A stretch of DNA of 64,000 nt from Lichenibacterium minor. Lineage in GTDB: Bacteria > Pseudomonadota > Alphaproteobacteria > Rhizobiales > Beijerinckiaceae. The notes beneath the pieces are model-generated. The model searched no databases. It was given only the letters and a program-made list of their open reading frames with translations, and was not told the DNA's origin. The number at the start of each line of letters is the position of its first letter. The first letter of the stretch is position 1. The position numbers were made by a program, and so were the translations under genes. This document shows, in pieces, positions 1-7,878 of this stretch. The stretch lies in assembly GCF_004137685.1 (NCBI RefSeq), contig NZ_QYBB01000010.1, positions 62,001-126,000 of the forward strand, written 5' to 3'.

Positions 1-2
1 TG

Positions 3-35
3 CCGGTGTTCCGCGCCGGGGAATGGGCGGCCTGA
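3..35 (+). CDS. Possible C-terminal tail of an upstream gene
   Basis: The first bases can be read in one frame as PVFRAGEWAA followed by TGA. Most of the gene would lie outside the window. Only ten codons are visible, so no family can be named, and this may be chance. It is listed because the next start codon lies 68 bases further on, a normal intergenic distance. Confidence 0.25.
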   Translation, partial: PVFRAGEWAA

Positions 36-102
36 CGTCCCAGGCGGAGGGACGGGGCCCGCCCGCGTTGACCTCGGCGCGCGCCCGTGGGACGCCCTGG
101 CC

Positions 103-1314
103 ATGGACGCCCCACCCACCGCCCCGACCGTCATCGCCCCGCGCGCGTCCCGCTTCGGGCGCGTTCTGCTCGGCCTGGGCATCCTGCTCATCGCGCTGAA
201 CCTGCGCACGCTGTTCCCGTCGCTGTCCGCGCTGCTGCCGGAGGTGATGGCGGGGACGGGCGCGTCGCCGGGCCTCGCCAGCCTGATGACGACCCTGCCG
301 GTGCTGTGCCTCGGCGTCTTCTCCTTCGGGGCGGCGCCCGTCGCCCGCCGGCTCGGCACCGAGCGGGCCGTGCTGCTGGCGCTCTGCGCCGTGGCGGCCG
401 GGACGGCGCTTCGGGGCTCGGCCGCCGTGCCGGCGCTGCTCGGCGGCGGCGTGCTGGCGGGGGCGGGCATCGCCTTCGGCAACGTGCTGCTGCCCGGCCT
501 CGTCAAGCGCGACTTCCCCGACCGCATCGCGGCGATGACGGGACTCTATTCGATGTCCCTCAGCGCCGGCGCGGCCGTGGCCGCCGCCCTCACGGTGCCG
601 GTGGCGCGGGCCGCGGGCTCCTGGGCGGAGGGCCTCGCCGTCTGGGCGCTGCCGGCCGCCGCCGCGGCGCTCCTGTGGCTGCCCCGCGCCGCCCGGCGAC
701 CCGGAGCGACCGCGGCCGTCGCCGCCTCGGGAGCCCGGCCGCTGTGGCGCAGCGGCCTCGCTTGGCAGGTGAGCCTGTTCATGGGGCTGCAGTCGGCCCT
801 GGCCTATTGCGTGTTCGGCTGGCTCGCGCCCATCATGCGGGACCGCGGGCTCGACGCCGCCGCGGCGGGCTTCCTGCTGTCGCTGTCGGTCGTCGGCCAG
901 ATGGTCGGCTGTCTCGCCGCGCCCGCGCTGGCGACGCTCGGCCGCGACCAGCGCGCCGCCGCGACGGCCCTCTACGCCCTCGTGCTGGCGGGCCTCGCCG
1001 GCTGCTTCTACGCGCCGCTCGGCACGGCCTGGATCTCGGCGGTGCTGCTCGGCCTGGGGCAGGGCGGGCTGCTCGCCGTGGCGCTGACGGTCATCCTGCT
1101 GCGCGCGCCCGACGCCGGCGTGGCGGCGCGCCTGTCCGGCATGGCGCAGGGCATCGGCTACACGCTGGCGGCCGGCGGACCTTTGCTGGTCGGCGTGATC
1201 CGGCAGGCCGAGGGCGGCTTCGGCGCCGTGCCGATCCTGTTCGCGGCCCTGATCGCGCTCGGCGTCGCGTCGGGCCTCGCGGCGGGGCGTGCGGAGATCA
1301 TCGACCTGGCTTGA
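103..1314 (+). CDS. MFS transporter, CynX/NimT family
   Basis: A 403-residue polytopic inner-membrane protein with the twelve-helix layout of the major facilitator superfamily. The first helix carries LIALNLRTLFPSLSALLPEV, typical of the CynX/NimT branch (cyanate and 2-nitroimidazole carriers), and the following loop has the usual conserved Gly/Arg positions (APVARRLGTERA). The length fits the family. ATG at 103 is used because the hydrophobic first helix starts about 20 residues later and the preceding N-terminus is short and polar. The substrate cannot be read from the sequence: no cyanase gene lies beside it, so cyanate transport is not supported. It is separated from the downstream DNA-repair operon by 138 bases and is probably an independent unit. 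Confidence 0.88.
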   Translation: MDAPPTAPTVIAPRASRFGRVLLGLGILLIALNLRTLFPSLSALLPEVMAGTGASPGLASLMTTLPVLCLGVFSFGAAPVARRLGTERAVLLALCAVAAGTALRGSAAVPALLGGGVLAGAGIAFGNVLLPGLVKRDFPDRIAAMTGLYSMSLSAGAAVAAALTVPVARAAGSWAEGLAVWALPAAAAALLWLPRAARRPGATAAVAASGARPLWRSGLAWQVSLFMGLQSALAYCVFGWLAPIMRDRGLDAAAAGFLLSLSVVGQMVGCLAAPALATLGRDQRAAATALYALVLAGLAGCFYAPLGTAWISAVLLGLGQGGLLAVALTVILLRAPDAGVAARLSGMAQGIGYTLAAGGPLLVGVIRQAEGGFGAVPILFAALIALGVASGLAAGRAEIIDLA

Positions 1315-1452
1315 ACCGCCTGTGGGCAATCCGTCGCGCGCCGTTGAACCGCGGCGCCGCGGACCCACCTCGGAAGGGGACGGGCGACGCGGATTCGCCT
1401 CTCCGGGCCGCTTGGCCTACAAGAACGTTCCGAGAACAGGGCTCCCCCGTCG

Positions 1453-2691
1453 ATGGCGCGTTTGGACATCACCGAGAAGCTGGCCGTGCTGGCCGACGCC
1501 GCCAAGTACGACGCGTCCTGCGCGTCGTCCGGCGCCAAGCCGCGCCGGGAGCCGGCGAAGGCGGGCGGCATCGGCTCGATCACCGGGCAGGGGATCTGCC
1601 ATTCCTACGCGCCCGACGGCCGCTGCATCTCGCTCCTGAAGCTGCTGCTCACCAACCACTGCATCTACGATTGCCTGTATTGTGTGAACCGCGTGTCCTC
1701 CGACGTGCGGCGGGCGCGCTTCACCCCCGAGGAGGTCGTGCAGCTGACGCTTGACTTCTACCGCCGCAACTACATCGAGGGGCTGTTCCTGTCCTCGGGC
1801 ATCATCCGCTCGCCCGACTACACGATGGAGCAGCTCGTGCGCGTCGCCCAGCTCCTCCGGGAAGAGCACGGCTTCCGCGGCTACATCCACCTGAAGACCA
1901 TCCCCGACGCCGACCCGAACCTGATCGAGCAGGCCGGGCGCTTCGCCGACCGCCTGTCGATCAACGTGGAGCTGCCGAAGGCGACGTCGCTGGAGAAGCT
2001 CGCCCCGCAGAAGCAGGCGTCCACCATCCGCAAGGCGATGGGCGGGCTGCGGCTGCGGCTCGACGAGGCCGAGGACGAGCGCAAGCGCTCCCGCCGCGCC
2101 CCGGCCTTCGCGCCGGCCGGGCAGAGCACGCAGATGATCGTCGGTGCCGATGGCGAAAAGGATTCCGACATCCTCGAGTCGAGCGCGACCCTGTACTCGG
2201 GCTACAAGCTGAAGCGCGTGTATTACTCGGCCTACAGCCCCATCCCGGGGTCGAGCCAGTCGCTGCCGGCCCGCAAGCCGCCGCTGATGCGCGAGCACCG
2301 GCTCTACCAGGCCGACTGGCTCTACCGCTACTACGGCTTCGCCATGGACGAGGTGGTGGGCGCCACCGACGGCGGCATGCTCGACCTCGACCTCGACCCG
2401 AAGCTCGCCTGGGCGCTGCGCAACCGCGGGCGCTTCCCCATCGACGTCAATTCGGCGTCGCGCGAGGACCTGCTGCGCGTGCCGGGCCTGGGCGTGAAGA
2501 GCGTCGACCGCATCATCGACATCCGGCGCCTCACGGCCATGCGGCTCGACGACGTGGCGAAGCTGGCGCGCTCGGCGAAGGCGCTGCGCCCCTTCGTGAC
2601 GGCGCTCGACTGGACGCCCGGCGCCAGCCTCGACGGCGCCCACCTCGCCCGCGCCGTGAAGCGGCCGGCCGAACAGCTGAGCCTGTTCTGA
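1453..2691 (+). CDS. Radical SAM protein of the UdgX-associated DNA modification/repair family
   Basis: A 412-residue protein of the family named putative DNA modification/repair radical SAM protein, usually encoded next to UdgX. It has the 4Fe-4S/SAM motif CIYDCLYC (Cys70, Cys74, Cys77, CxxxCxxC). A helix-hairpin-helix lies at about residues 334-358 (REDLLRVPGLGVKSVDRII), a non-specific DNA-binding fold. The extreme C-terminus is QLSLF (residues 408-412), matching the beta-sliding-clamp binding consensus QL(S/D)LF. The reaction is unknown for the family; the layout resembles DNA-lesion lyases such as spore photoproduct lyase, but that is inference. The ATG at 1453 starts directly before the conserved LDITEKL segment. 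The fusion gene with UdgX starts 16 bases downstream, so the two are almost certainly cotranscribed. Confidence 0.93.
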   Translation: MARLDITEKLAVLADAAKYDASCASSGAKPRREPAKAGGIGSITGQGICHSYAPDGRCISLLKLLLTNHCIYDCLYCVNRVSSDVRRARFTPEEVVQLTLDFYRRNYIEGLFLSSGIIRSPDYTMEQLVRVAQLLREEHGFRGYIHLKTIPDADPNLIEQAGRFADRLSINVELPKATSLEKLAPQKQASTIRKAMGGLRLRLDEAEDERKRSRRAPAFAPAGQSTQMIVGADGEKDSDILESSATLYSGYKLKRVYYSAYSPIPGSSQSLPARKPPLMREHRLYQADWLYRYYGFAMDEVVGATDGGMLDLDLDPKLAWALRNRGRFPIDVNSASREDLLRVPGLGVKSVDRIIDIRRLTAMRLDDVAKLARSAKALRPFVTALDWTPGASLDGAHLARAVKRPAEQLSLF

Positions 2692-2707
2692 TGCGGCGGG
2701 CCCTGCC

Positions 2708-4219
2708 ATGAGAGAGGTCGTCCTCCGCGCGCCCGACGATTACGAGGGCTGGCGCGACGCCGCCCGCGCCCTCGCGGAGGGGAGCGTGCCGCCCGAAGCC
2801 GTGGTGTGGCGCGTCGCCGACGATGCGCCGGACCTGTTCGTGTCACCCTCCGAGGGCCCCTCGGACGGTCCGCGGCGCGCGTTGCGCGTGGCGCGGCGCT
2901 TCGTGGACCTCGCGGAGCTCGTGGCCTGCCACAAGGACCCGGAGCGCTTCGCATTCCTGTACCGGGTGCTGTGCCGGCTGCAGGACGAGCCGCGCCTGCT
3001 CGACATCACCACCGACGAGGACGTGTTCCGCATCGAGATGATGGCGAAGTCGGTGCGGCGCGACCGCCACAAGATGACGGCCTTCGTGCGCTTCAAGGAG
3101 GTGGCCGTCGAGGGGGTCCCGCCGGCCTATCTCGCCTGGTTCGAGCCCGAGCACCACATCGTGGCGCTCGCGGCCCCCTTCTTCGTCGAGCGTTTCCGCG
3201 CCATGCCCTGGACCATCGTGACGCCCGAGGCGCGGGCCTCGTGGGACGGCGCGGCGCTGCATTTCGGCCCGGGCGGCTCGCGCGACGAGGTGCCGGCCGA
3301 GGATGCCACCGAGGAGCATTGGCGCACCTACTACGTGAACATCTTCAACCCGGCGCGGTTGAAGGTGGACGCGATGAAGCGCGAGATGCCGATGAAGTAC
3401 TGGAAGAACCTCCCCGAGGCCCAGCTCATCGCGCCGCTGATCCGCGCCGCCGGCAACGACGAGGCCCGCATGGTCGCCACCCCGCAGAAGACCGTCCCCA
3501 AGCGCGCCGCCACCATCGTGGCCCGCGCCGACGAGGCCCGCGCGACGCGCGACGCGCCGCCTCCCCCGGCCGTCCATGGCGGGATGGGGGGCAACGGGCT
3601 CGACGCCCTGAAGCGCGAAGCCCTGGCCTGCACGCGCTGCGACCTGCACCGGTTCGCCACCCAGGTGGTGTTCGGGGAAGGGCTGTCCACGGCCGACCTC
3701 GTCTTCGTCGGCGAGCAGCCCGGCGACAAGGAGGACCTGGCCGGAAAGCCGTTCATCGGGCCGGCGGGGTCGCTGTTCGACCGCGCGCTCGGCGAAGCGG
3801 GCATCGACCGCTCCCGTGCCTACGTCACCAATGCGGTGAAGCATTTCAAGTTCGAGCCGAGGGGGAAGCGGCGCATCCACAAGAAGCCCGGCGTCGGCGA
3901 GATCAACGCCTGCCACCATTGGCTGGAGGAGGAGCTGAAGATCCTCCGCCCGAAGCTCACCATCGCGCTCGGCGCTTCAGCGATCCGCTCGCTGACCGGG
4001 CAAAGCGCGTCCGTGCTGTCGGTGCGCGGCACGGTCCTCACCTCGGCCCTGGCGGGCCCGGTCTTCGTCACCGTTCACCCGTCCTTCCTGCTGCGCCTGC
4101 CCGACGAGGAATCGCAGCGGACCGAATATGCGCGCTTCGTCGAGGACCTCCGCGCCGCGAAGGCGCTGGCGGCGAACGGCGACGCCGGAGGGCTTCAAGC
4201 CACGGGCACCCTGCTGTGA
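2708..4219 (+). CDS. udgX: UdgX uracil-DNA cross-linking protein fused to the radical-SAM-associated domain
   Basis: A 503-residue two-part protein. Residues 1 to about 285 match the conserved domain that accompanies the radical SAM repair protein (DUF4130/TIGR03915-like); its biochemical role is unknown. Residues about 300-500 are a family-4-like uracil-DNA glycosylase fold with GEQPGD (335-340), the UdgX-specific loop KRRIH (387-391) and HPS (His457). In the characterised mycobacterial UdgX the His of KRRIH becomes covalently linked to the sugar after uracil excision, so His391 is the predicted cross-linking residue. A Pro/Ala-rich linker separates the two parts. CTRCDLH near residue 310, with other cysteines, fits the Fe-S cluster of family 4 enzymes. 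It forms an operon with the radical SAM gene 16 bases upstream. Confidence 0.93.
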   Translation: MREVVLRAPDDYEGWRDAARALAEGSVPPEAVVWRVADDAPDLFVSPSEGPSDGPRRALRVARRFVDLAELVACHKDPERFAFLYRVLCRLQDEPRLLDITTDEDVFRIEMMAKSVRRDRHKMTAFVRFKEVAVEGVPPAYLAWFEPEHHIVALAAPFFVERFRAMPWTIVTPEARASWDGAALHFGPGGSRDEVPAEDATEEHWRTYYVNIFNPARLKVDAMKREMPMKYWKNLPEAQLIAPLIRAAGNDEARMVATPQKTVPKRAATIVARADEARATRDAPPPPAVHGGMGGNGLDALKREALACTRCDLHRFATQVVFGEGLSTADLVFVGEQPGDKEDLAGKPFIGPAGSLFDRALGEAGIDRSRAYVTNAVKHFKFEPRGKRRIHKKPGVGEINACHHWLEEELKILRPKLTIALGASAIRSLTGQSASVLSVRGTVLTSALAGPVFVTVHPSFLLRLPDEESQRTEYARFVEDLRAAKALAANGDAGGLQATGTLL

Positions 4220-4374
4220 GGCCCTGAGCGGGCCCTCGTCCCGGGCCTGTCGGCGACGGCGGGCGCGGGACCCGGCCGACCGCCGGCCTGCGGTCGAGCG
4301 ACGCTCCCGCTTCCCTTGATTTCACCCCGCCGCGCCGCAGGTTTGGTCCGACACGGCAGGGGAAGGGCGGCGCT

Positions 4375-5103
4375 TTGGCTTCGATCATCATCTTCGGCGG
4401 CGCGGGCGGCATCGGCTCGGCGGTCGCGCGGCGGCTCGCCGCGCGGGGCGACCGGCCCCACCTCGTCGGCCGCGACCCGGCCAAGCTCGCCGCCGTGGCG
4501 CGCGAGGTCGGCGCCGCCTCGTCGGTGTGCGACGTGACGGACGGTGCCGCGGTGGCGGCGGTGGTGGCCGAGGCGGCGGGAGGGGACGGGCTCGCGGGCC
4601 TCGTCTACGCGGTCGGCACCATCAACCTGAAGCCGATCGGCTCGCTGACGGAGGCGGATTTCGAGCGCGATTGGCGGATCAACGCGCTCGGCGCCGCGCT
4701 GGCCCTGAAGGCCGCGGCGCCCCACCTCAAGGCCGTCGACGGATCGTCGGTCGTGCTGTTCTCGACCGTGGCGGTGGGGCAGGGCTTCGCCGCCCATGCC
4801 TCCGTTTCCATGGCGAAGGGCGCCGTCGAGGGCCTGACGGTGGCGCTCGCCGCCGAGCTGGCCCCGAAGGTGCGCGTGAACTGCATCGCCCCGTCTCTGA
4901 CCCGCACGCCCCTCGCCGAGGGGCTGACCCGCAACGAGGCCTTGGCGAAGGGTGTCGCCGAAACCCACGCGCTGCGCCGCCTGGGCGAAGCCGACGACAG
5001 CGCCGCGCTGGCCGCCTTCCTGCTCGGGCCGGAGGCGGGCTGGATCACCGGACAGGTGATCGGCGTCGACGGCGGCCGTTCGACGCTGCGCACGAAGGGG
5101 TGA
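4375..5103 (+). CDS. Atypical SDR-family protein lacking the catalytic Tyr
   Basis: A 242-residue Rossmann protein with an N-terminal GGAGGIGSA dinucleotide motif and the C-terminal ITGQVIGVDGG typical of classical short-chain dehydrogenases. The Ser of the active site is present (FSTVAV), but the YxxxK position reads V-S-M-A-K: the Lys is kept and the Tyr is Val. Either it is not a normal alcohol/ketone reductase or the proton donor comes from elsewhere. I recall close relatives sharing this change, so it is unlikely to be a fresh mutation. The start is TTG at 4375, preceded by GGAAGGG eight bases upstream; no better start precedes the Gly motif. It converges with the thiamin ABC gene, with 9 bases between stops. 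Confidence 0.85.
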   Translation: MASIIIFGGAGGIGSAVARRLAARGDRPHLVGRDPAKLAAVAREVGAASSVCDVTDGAAVAAVVAEAAGGDGLAGLVYAVGTINLKPIGSLTEADFERDWRINALGAALALKAAAPHLKAVDGSSVVLFSTVAVGQGFAAHASVSMAKGAVEGLTVALAAELAPKVRVNCIAPSLTRTPLAEGLTRNEALAKGVAETHALRRLGEADDSAALAAFLLGPEAGWITGQVIGVDGGRSTLRTKG

Positions 5104-5112
5104 GGCGCCCGC

Positions 5113-6102
5113 TCACTTCCCGATGTAGCGCTCCAGCGGCTCGGTGCGCTCGATCAGCCCCTTGCTCTTCATGAACTCCGCGAAGGCGGCGTAGCGCGGC
5201 CCGTCGGTCGCGGCGGGGTCGGCGGACAGGCGGGGGATCGTCGCCGCCCAGGCGAGCTTGTCCAGCGGGTCGTCGAGCTTGGGATAAGCGTGGACGAAGG
5301 CCGCCCAGGCCTCGTCCGGATGGTCGAGGATGAAGAGCTGAGCCTGCCCTACGGCGTCGAGGAAGGGCTTCACGAAGGCCGCCCGGGCGTTGTCGGCCTT
5401 GGTGACGAAGATCGATTCGTCGTAGGGCGGCACGCCGTGTTCCTCGGGGAAGAACGGCGTTCCGGGATGGCCGGCGAGCTGCATCTCGAAAAGCTCGACG
5501 TTGCGATAGGCGCCCACCACGGCGTCGACCTGGCCACCGATCAGCGGCGCCGTCAGGGCGAAGTTGACGTTGACGAGCTTCACGTCGTCGAGCTTCAACC
5601 CCGCGCTTTCCAGCATGGTGCCGAGCAGCGCCGTCTCGTATCCCGCCACCGAATAGCCCACCGTCTTGCCCTTGAGGTCGGCGAGCGACTTGATCCGCCC
5701 GTCGGCCAGCACCATCACGGTGTTGAGCGGCGTCTGGATCGAGGTACCGACGCGCTGGATTGGCAGGCCCGCCGCGACGTCGAGGTAGAAGTTCGGCTGG
5801 TAGGTCAGCGCGATGTCGCCCTGGCCCGCCGCCACGAGCCGCGGCGGCATGGACGGGTCGGCCGGCTCGACGAAGTCGACGTCGAGGCCGCCCTTCGCGA
5901 AGAAGCCCTTCTCCTTCGCCACCACGATGGCGGCGTGGACCGGGTTGACGAACCAGTCGAGCAGCAGCGTCACCTTTCGCGCCGCCGGGGCGGCTGCGGT
6001 GTCGCCCGCCGCGGCTGGAGCCGCCGCGGCGGGCCGGCCTTGTGCCGGCAGGAAGCACGCGAGGCCGAGCAGCAGGGCGCCGGCGAAGGGAAGCGGTCGC
6101 AT
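5113..6102 (-). CDS. thiY: ABC transporter periplasmic binding protein, thiamin-precursor (ThiY/NMT1) type
   Basis: A 329-residue secreted solute-binding protein. Residues 1 to about 30 form a Sec signal peptide ending in an Ala-rich stretch; the mature part opens with KVTLLLDWFVNPVHAAI, characteristic of the NMT1/ThiY family that binds hydroxymethylpyrimidine precursors of thiamin. Family features visible later are the acidic loop after PADPSMPPRLVAAGQGDIA and the YxxxLLGTMLESAG helix. The start ATG at 6102 overlaps the permease stop (ATGA), so the two are translationally coupled. Control comes from the TPP riboswitch ahead of the permease gene. The assignment to thiamin precursors rests on the riboswitch plus the family; other NMT1 ligands are possible for the fold alone. 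Confidence 0.9.
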   Translation of the reverse strand: MRPLPFAGALLLGLACFLPAQGRPAAAAPAAAGDTAAAPAARKVTLLLDWFVNPVHAAIVVAKEKGFFAKGGLDVDFVEPADPSMPPRLVAAGQGDIALTYQPNFYLDVAAGLPIQRVGTSIQTPLNTVMVLADGRIKSLADLKGKTVGYSVAGYETALLGTMLESAGLKLDDVKLVNVNFALTAPLIGGQVDAVVGAYRNVELFEMQLAGHPGTPFFPEEHGVPPYDESIFVTKADNARAAFVKPFLDAVGQAQLFILDHPDEAWAAFVHAYPKLDDPLDKLAWAATIPRLSADPAATDGPRYAAFAEFMKSKGLIERTEPLERYIGK

Positions 6103-6914
6103 CAGGGGTCTCCGGTGAGGGGGGCGAGCGTGTCGGGCGCCCAGGGCGTCATGCGGCGCGTCAGCGCCCCCACGGCGGCCCAGAGCGCCAGCGAGAAGGC
6201 GACGAGGATCGTCAGCCCGGCGAAGACCGTGTCGGTCTGCATGCGGGCGTTGGCGTGCAGCATCACGAGGCCGAGCCCCGACGACGAGCCCACCCACTCG
6301 CCCACCACCGCGCCGAGCGGCGCCACCGCGGCGGCGACGCGCAGGCCGGCGCCCAGCGCCGGCAGGGCCGACGGCAGGCGGATGAGCAGCAGCGTGTCGC
6401 GGCGGGACGCGCCGTTGAGCCGCGCGAGGTCGATGAGGCCTGGATCCGTCCGGCGGAGCCCCTCGAACAGGCTCGTCGATACGGGAAAGAAGATGATCAG
6501 CCCCGCCATGGCGAGCTTCGACGCCACGCCGAAGCCGAACCACACGACGAGCAGCGGCGCGATGGCGAAGACCGGCAGCGCCTGGGCGACGACCAGCAGT
6601 GGCCCGACCGCGCGCTCCAGCAGCCGCGATTGCGCCATCGCCAGCGCCACTGCCACCCCGCCGAGCGTGCCGAGGAGGAGGCCGCCCAGCATTTCCCCGC
6701 CCGTCACCAGGGCGTCGCGCCACAGGAGCGGCGCCTGCCGCAGCAGCGTCGCGGCGACGCGCGACGGGGCCGGCAGGACGTAGGCCGGGGTGTCGAGCGC
6801 CCGCACGGCGACCTCCCACAGCGCGAGCGCGCCCACGCCGGTGAGCACGGCCGCCCAGGGCAGGCCGGCCGGGCGGCGGGCACCGGGGGATGCGGCGTCG
6901 CGCGCCTCGGGCAT
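6102..6914 (-). CDS. thiX: ABC transporter permease, thiamin-precursor uptake (ThiX-like)
   Basis: A 270-residue inner-membrane permease of the BPD_transp_1 type with about six helices. The cytoplasmic EAA-type loop that contacts the ATPase is visible as DLARLNGASRRDTLLLIRLPSALP. It is the first gene after a TPP riboswitch, whose 3' strand GGAGGGAA (6922-6929) also serves as its Shine-Dalgarno sequence eight bases before the ATG at 6914. It is followed, with a 4-base overlap, by the binding protein. No ATPase gene (ThiZ) follows in this operon: the next gene downstream is on the other strand. The energising subunit must be encoded elsewhere or shared. Confidence 0.9.
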   Translation of the reverse strand: MPEARDAASPGARRPAGLPWAAVLTGVGALALWEVAVRALDTPAYVLPAPSRVAATLLRQAPLLWRDALVTGGEMLGGLLLGTLGGVAVALAMAQSRLLERAVGPLLVVAQALPVFAIAPLLVVWFGFGVASKLAMAGLIIFFPVSTSLFEGLRRTDPGLIDLARLNGASRRDTLLLIRLPSALPALGAGLRVAAAVAPLGAVVGEWVGSSSGLGLVMLHANARMQTDTVFAGLTILVAFSLALWAAVGALTRRMTPWAPDTLAPLTGDP

Positions 6915-6921
6915 GCTGTCG

Positions 6922-7003
6922 TTCCCTCCGCCGGCACGACCCGGTTCAGGTTCAACGGGTTTCCTTCCGAATGGAAGACTCTCAGCCCGGCCCGGGCACC
7001 CCG
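6922..7003 (-). promoter_or_regulatory. TPP (thi-box) riboswitch
   Basis: On the minus strand the leader contains the hallmark CTGAGAG segment (about 6980-6986), then ACCCGTTGAACCTGAACCGG and GTGCCGGCGGAGGGAA, the conserved thiamin pyrophosphate aptamer core. The outer helix is closed by GGGGTGCCCG at its 5' side. The last conserved segment GGAGGGAA doubles as the ribosome binding site of the permease gene. Ligand binding is therefore predicted to mask the Shine-Dalgarno sequence and stop translation when thiamin is plentiful. Ends are approximate by a few bases. Confidence 0.95.
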
Positions 7004-7155
7004 ACGATGGAAGCGCAGCCTACCGGCAAGGGTCGGCGTCGCGCAAGGCCGGGTGTCGACGTCGCGCCCGCCGCGGGTTCGTGCCGCCGGGCCTGCGATC
7101 GAAAACCCGCATCGCGCGTTTCCCGCCGGGACACCACATCCGAGGACCGACCAGC

Positions 7156-7782
7156 ATGCCCAAGTTCACCGCCCCCACCGGCACCGACCTTTCGCCCGAC
7201 GCCGCGCTCGCGCTGCTGAAGGAGGGCAACCGAAACTACGTCGGGGGCGGCACCGTGCGGCCCCACCTCATGGGGGCGGAGCGCCGCGCCGCGCTGGCGC
7301 AGGAGCAGCGGCCCTTCTGCGTGCTGGTGGGCTGTTCGGACAGCCGGGTGTCGCCCGAGCTGCTGTTCGGGCGGGGCCTGGGCGACCTCTTCATCGTCCG
7401 CAACGCCGGCAACGTGGTCGACCTCGCCGCGATGGGCAGCATCGAATACGGCGTCGCGGTGCTCGGCGCCCCGCTGGTCGTCGTGCTCGGCCACGAGCGC
7501 TGCGGCGCCGTGGCGGCGGCCGTGAGCGTCGTCGAGAAGGACACCGAGTATCCCGGCAGCATCGGCCAGATGATCGAGCCGATCCTGCCGGCCGTGTTGC
7601 GCGCCAGGCGCGACGGCGACCACGACCTGCTCGACCGGGCCGTCCGCCACAACGTCATGCGCGTCGTGGAGCGGCTGCGCACCACGGAACAGATGTTGCA
7701 GGAGCCGCAACGCCAGGGGCGCCTGAAGATCGTCGGCGCGCGCTACGACCTCGACGACGGCGTCGTGGAATTCTTCGAGTGA
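7156..7782 (+). CDS. Beta-class carbonic anhydrase
   Basis: A 208-residue cytoplasmic zinc enzyme that interconverts CO2 and bicarbonate. The zinc ligands and dyad are visible: CSDSR in VGCSDSRVSPE and HERCG in LGHERCGAVAAAV. RNAGNVVD between them is also a signature of the family. The length matches typical bacterial beta-carbonic anhydrases. The start ATG at 7156 was chosen over upstream in-frame starts because family similarity begins at about FTAPTGTDLSPDAALALLKEGN and the region before it is the divergent riboswitch leader. It is divergent from the thiamin transporter genes. No Tat or Sec signal is seen. Confidence 0.94.
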   Translation: MPKFTAPTGTDLSPDAALALLKEGNRNYVGGGTVRPHLMGAERRAALAQEQRPFCVLVGCSDSRVSPELLFGRGLGDLFIVRNAGNVVDLAAMGSIEYGVAVLGAPLVVVLGHERCGAVAAAVSVVEKDTEYPGSIGQMIEPILPAVLRARRDGDHDLLDRAVRHNVMRVVERLRTTEQMLQEPQRQGRLKIVGARYDLDDGVVEFFE

Positions 7783-7878
7783 GATCGGCGGTCGCGAGGT
7801 CCTGACCGCCGGCGAGCGCGAACGGGCGCCGCCGCGGCGCGACGCGACCGAGATGCGTCGGCATTTCCGTCGCCTGAT

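Noticed and set aside
103..1314. Cyanate transporter cynX
   Set aside because: The family match is to the broad CynX/NimT group; without cynS or cynT nearby the substrate cannot be stated. The carbonic anhydrase at 7156 is too far and separated by unrelated operons.
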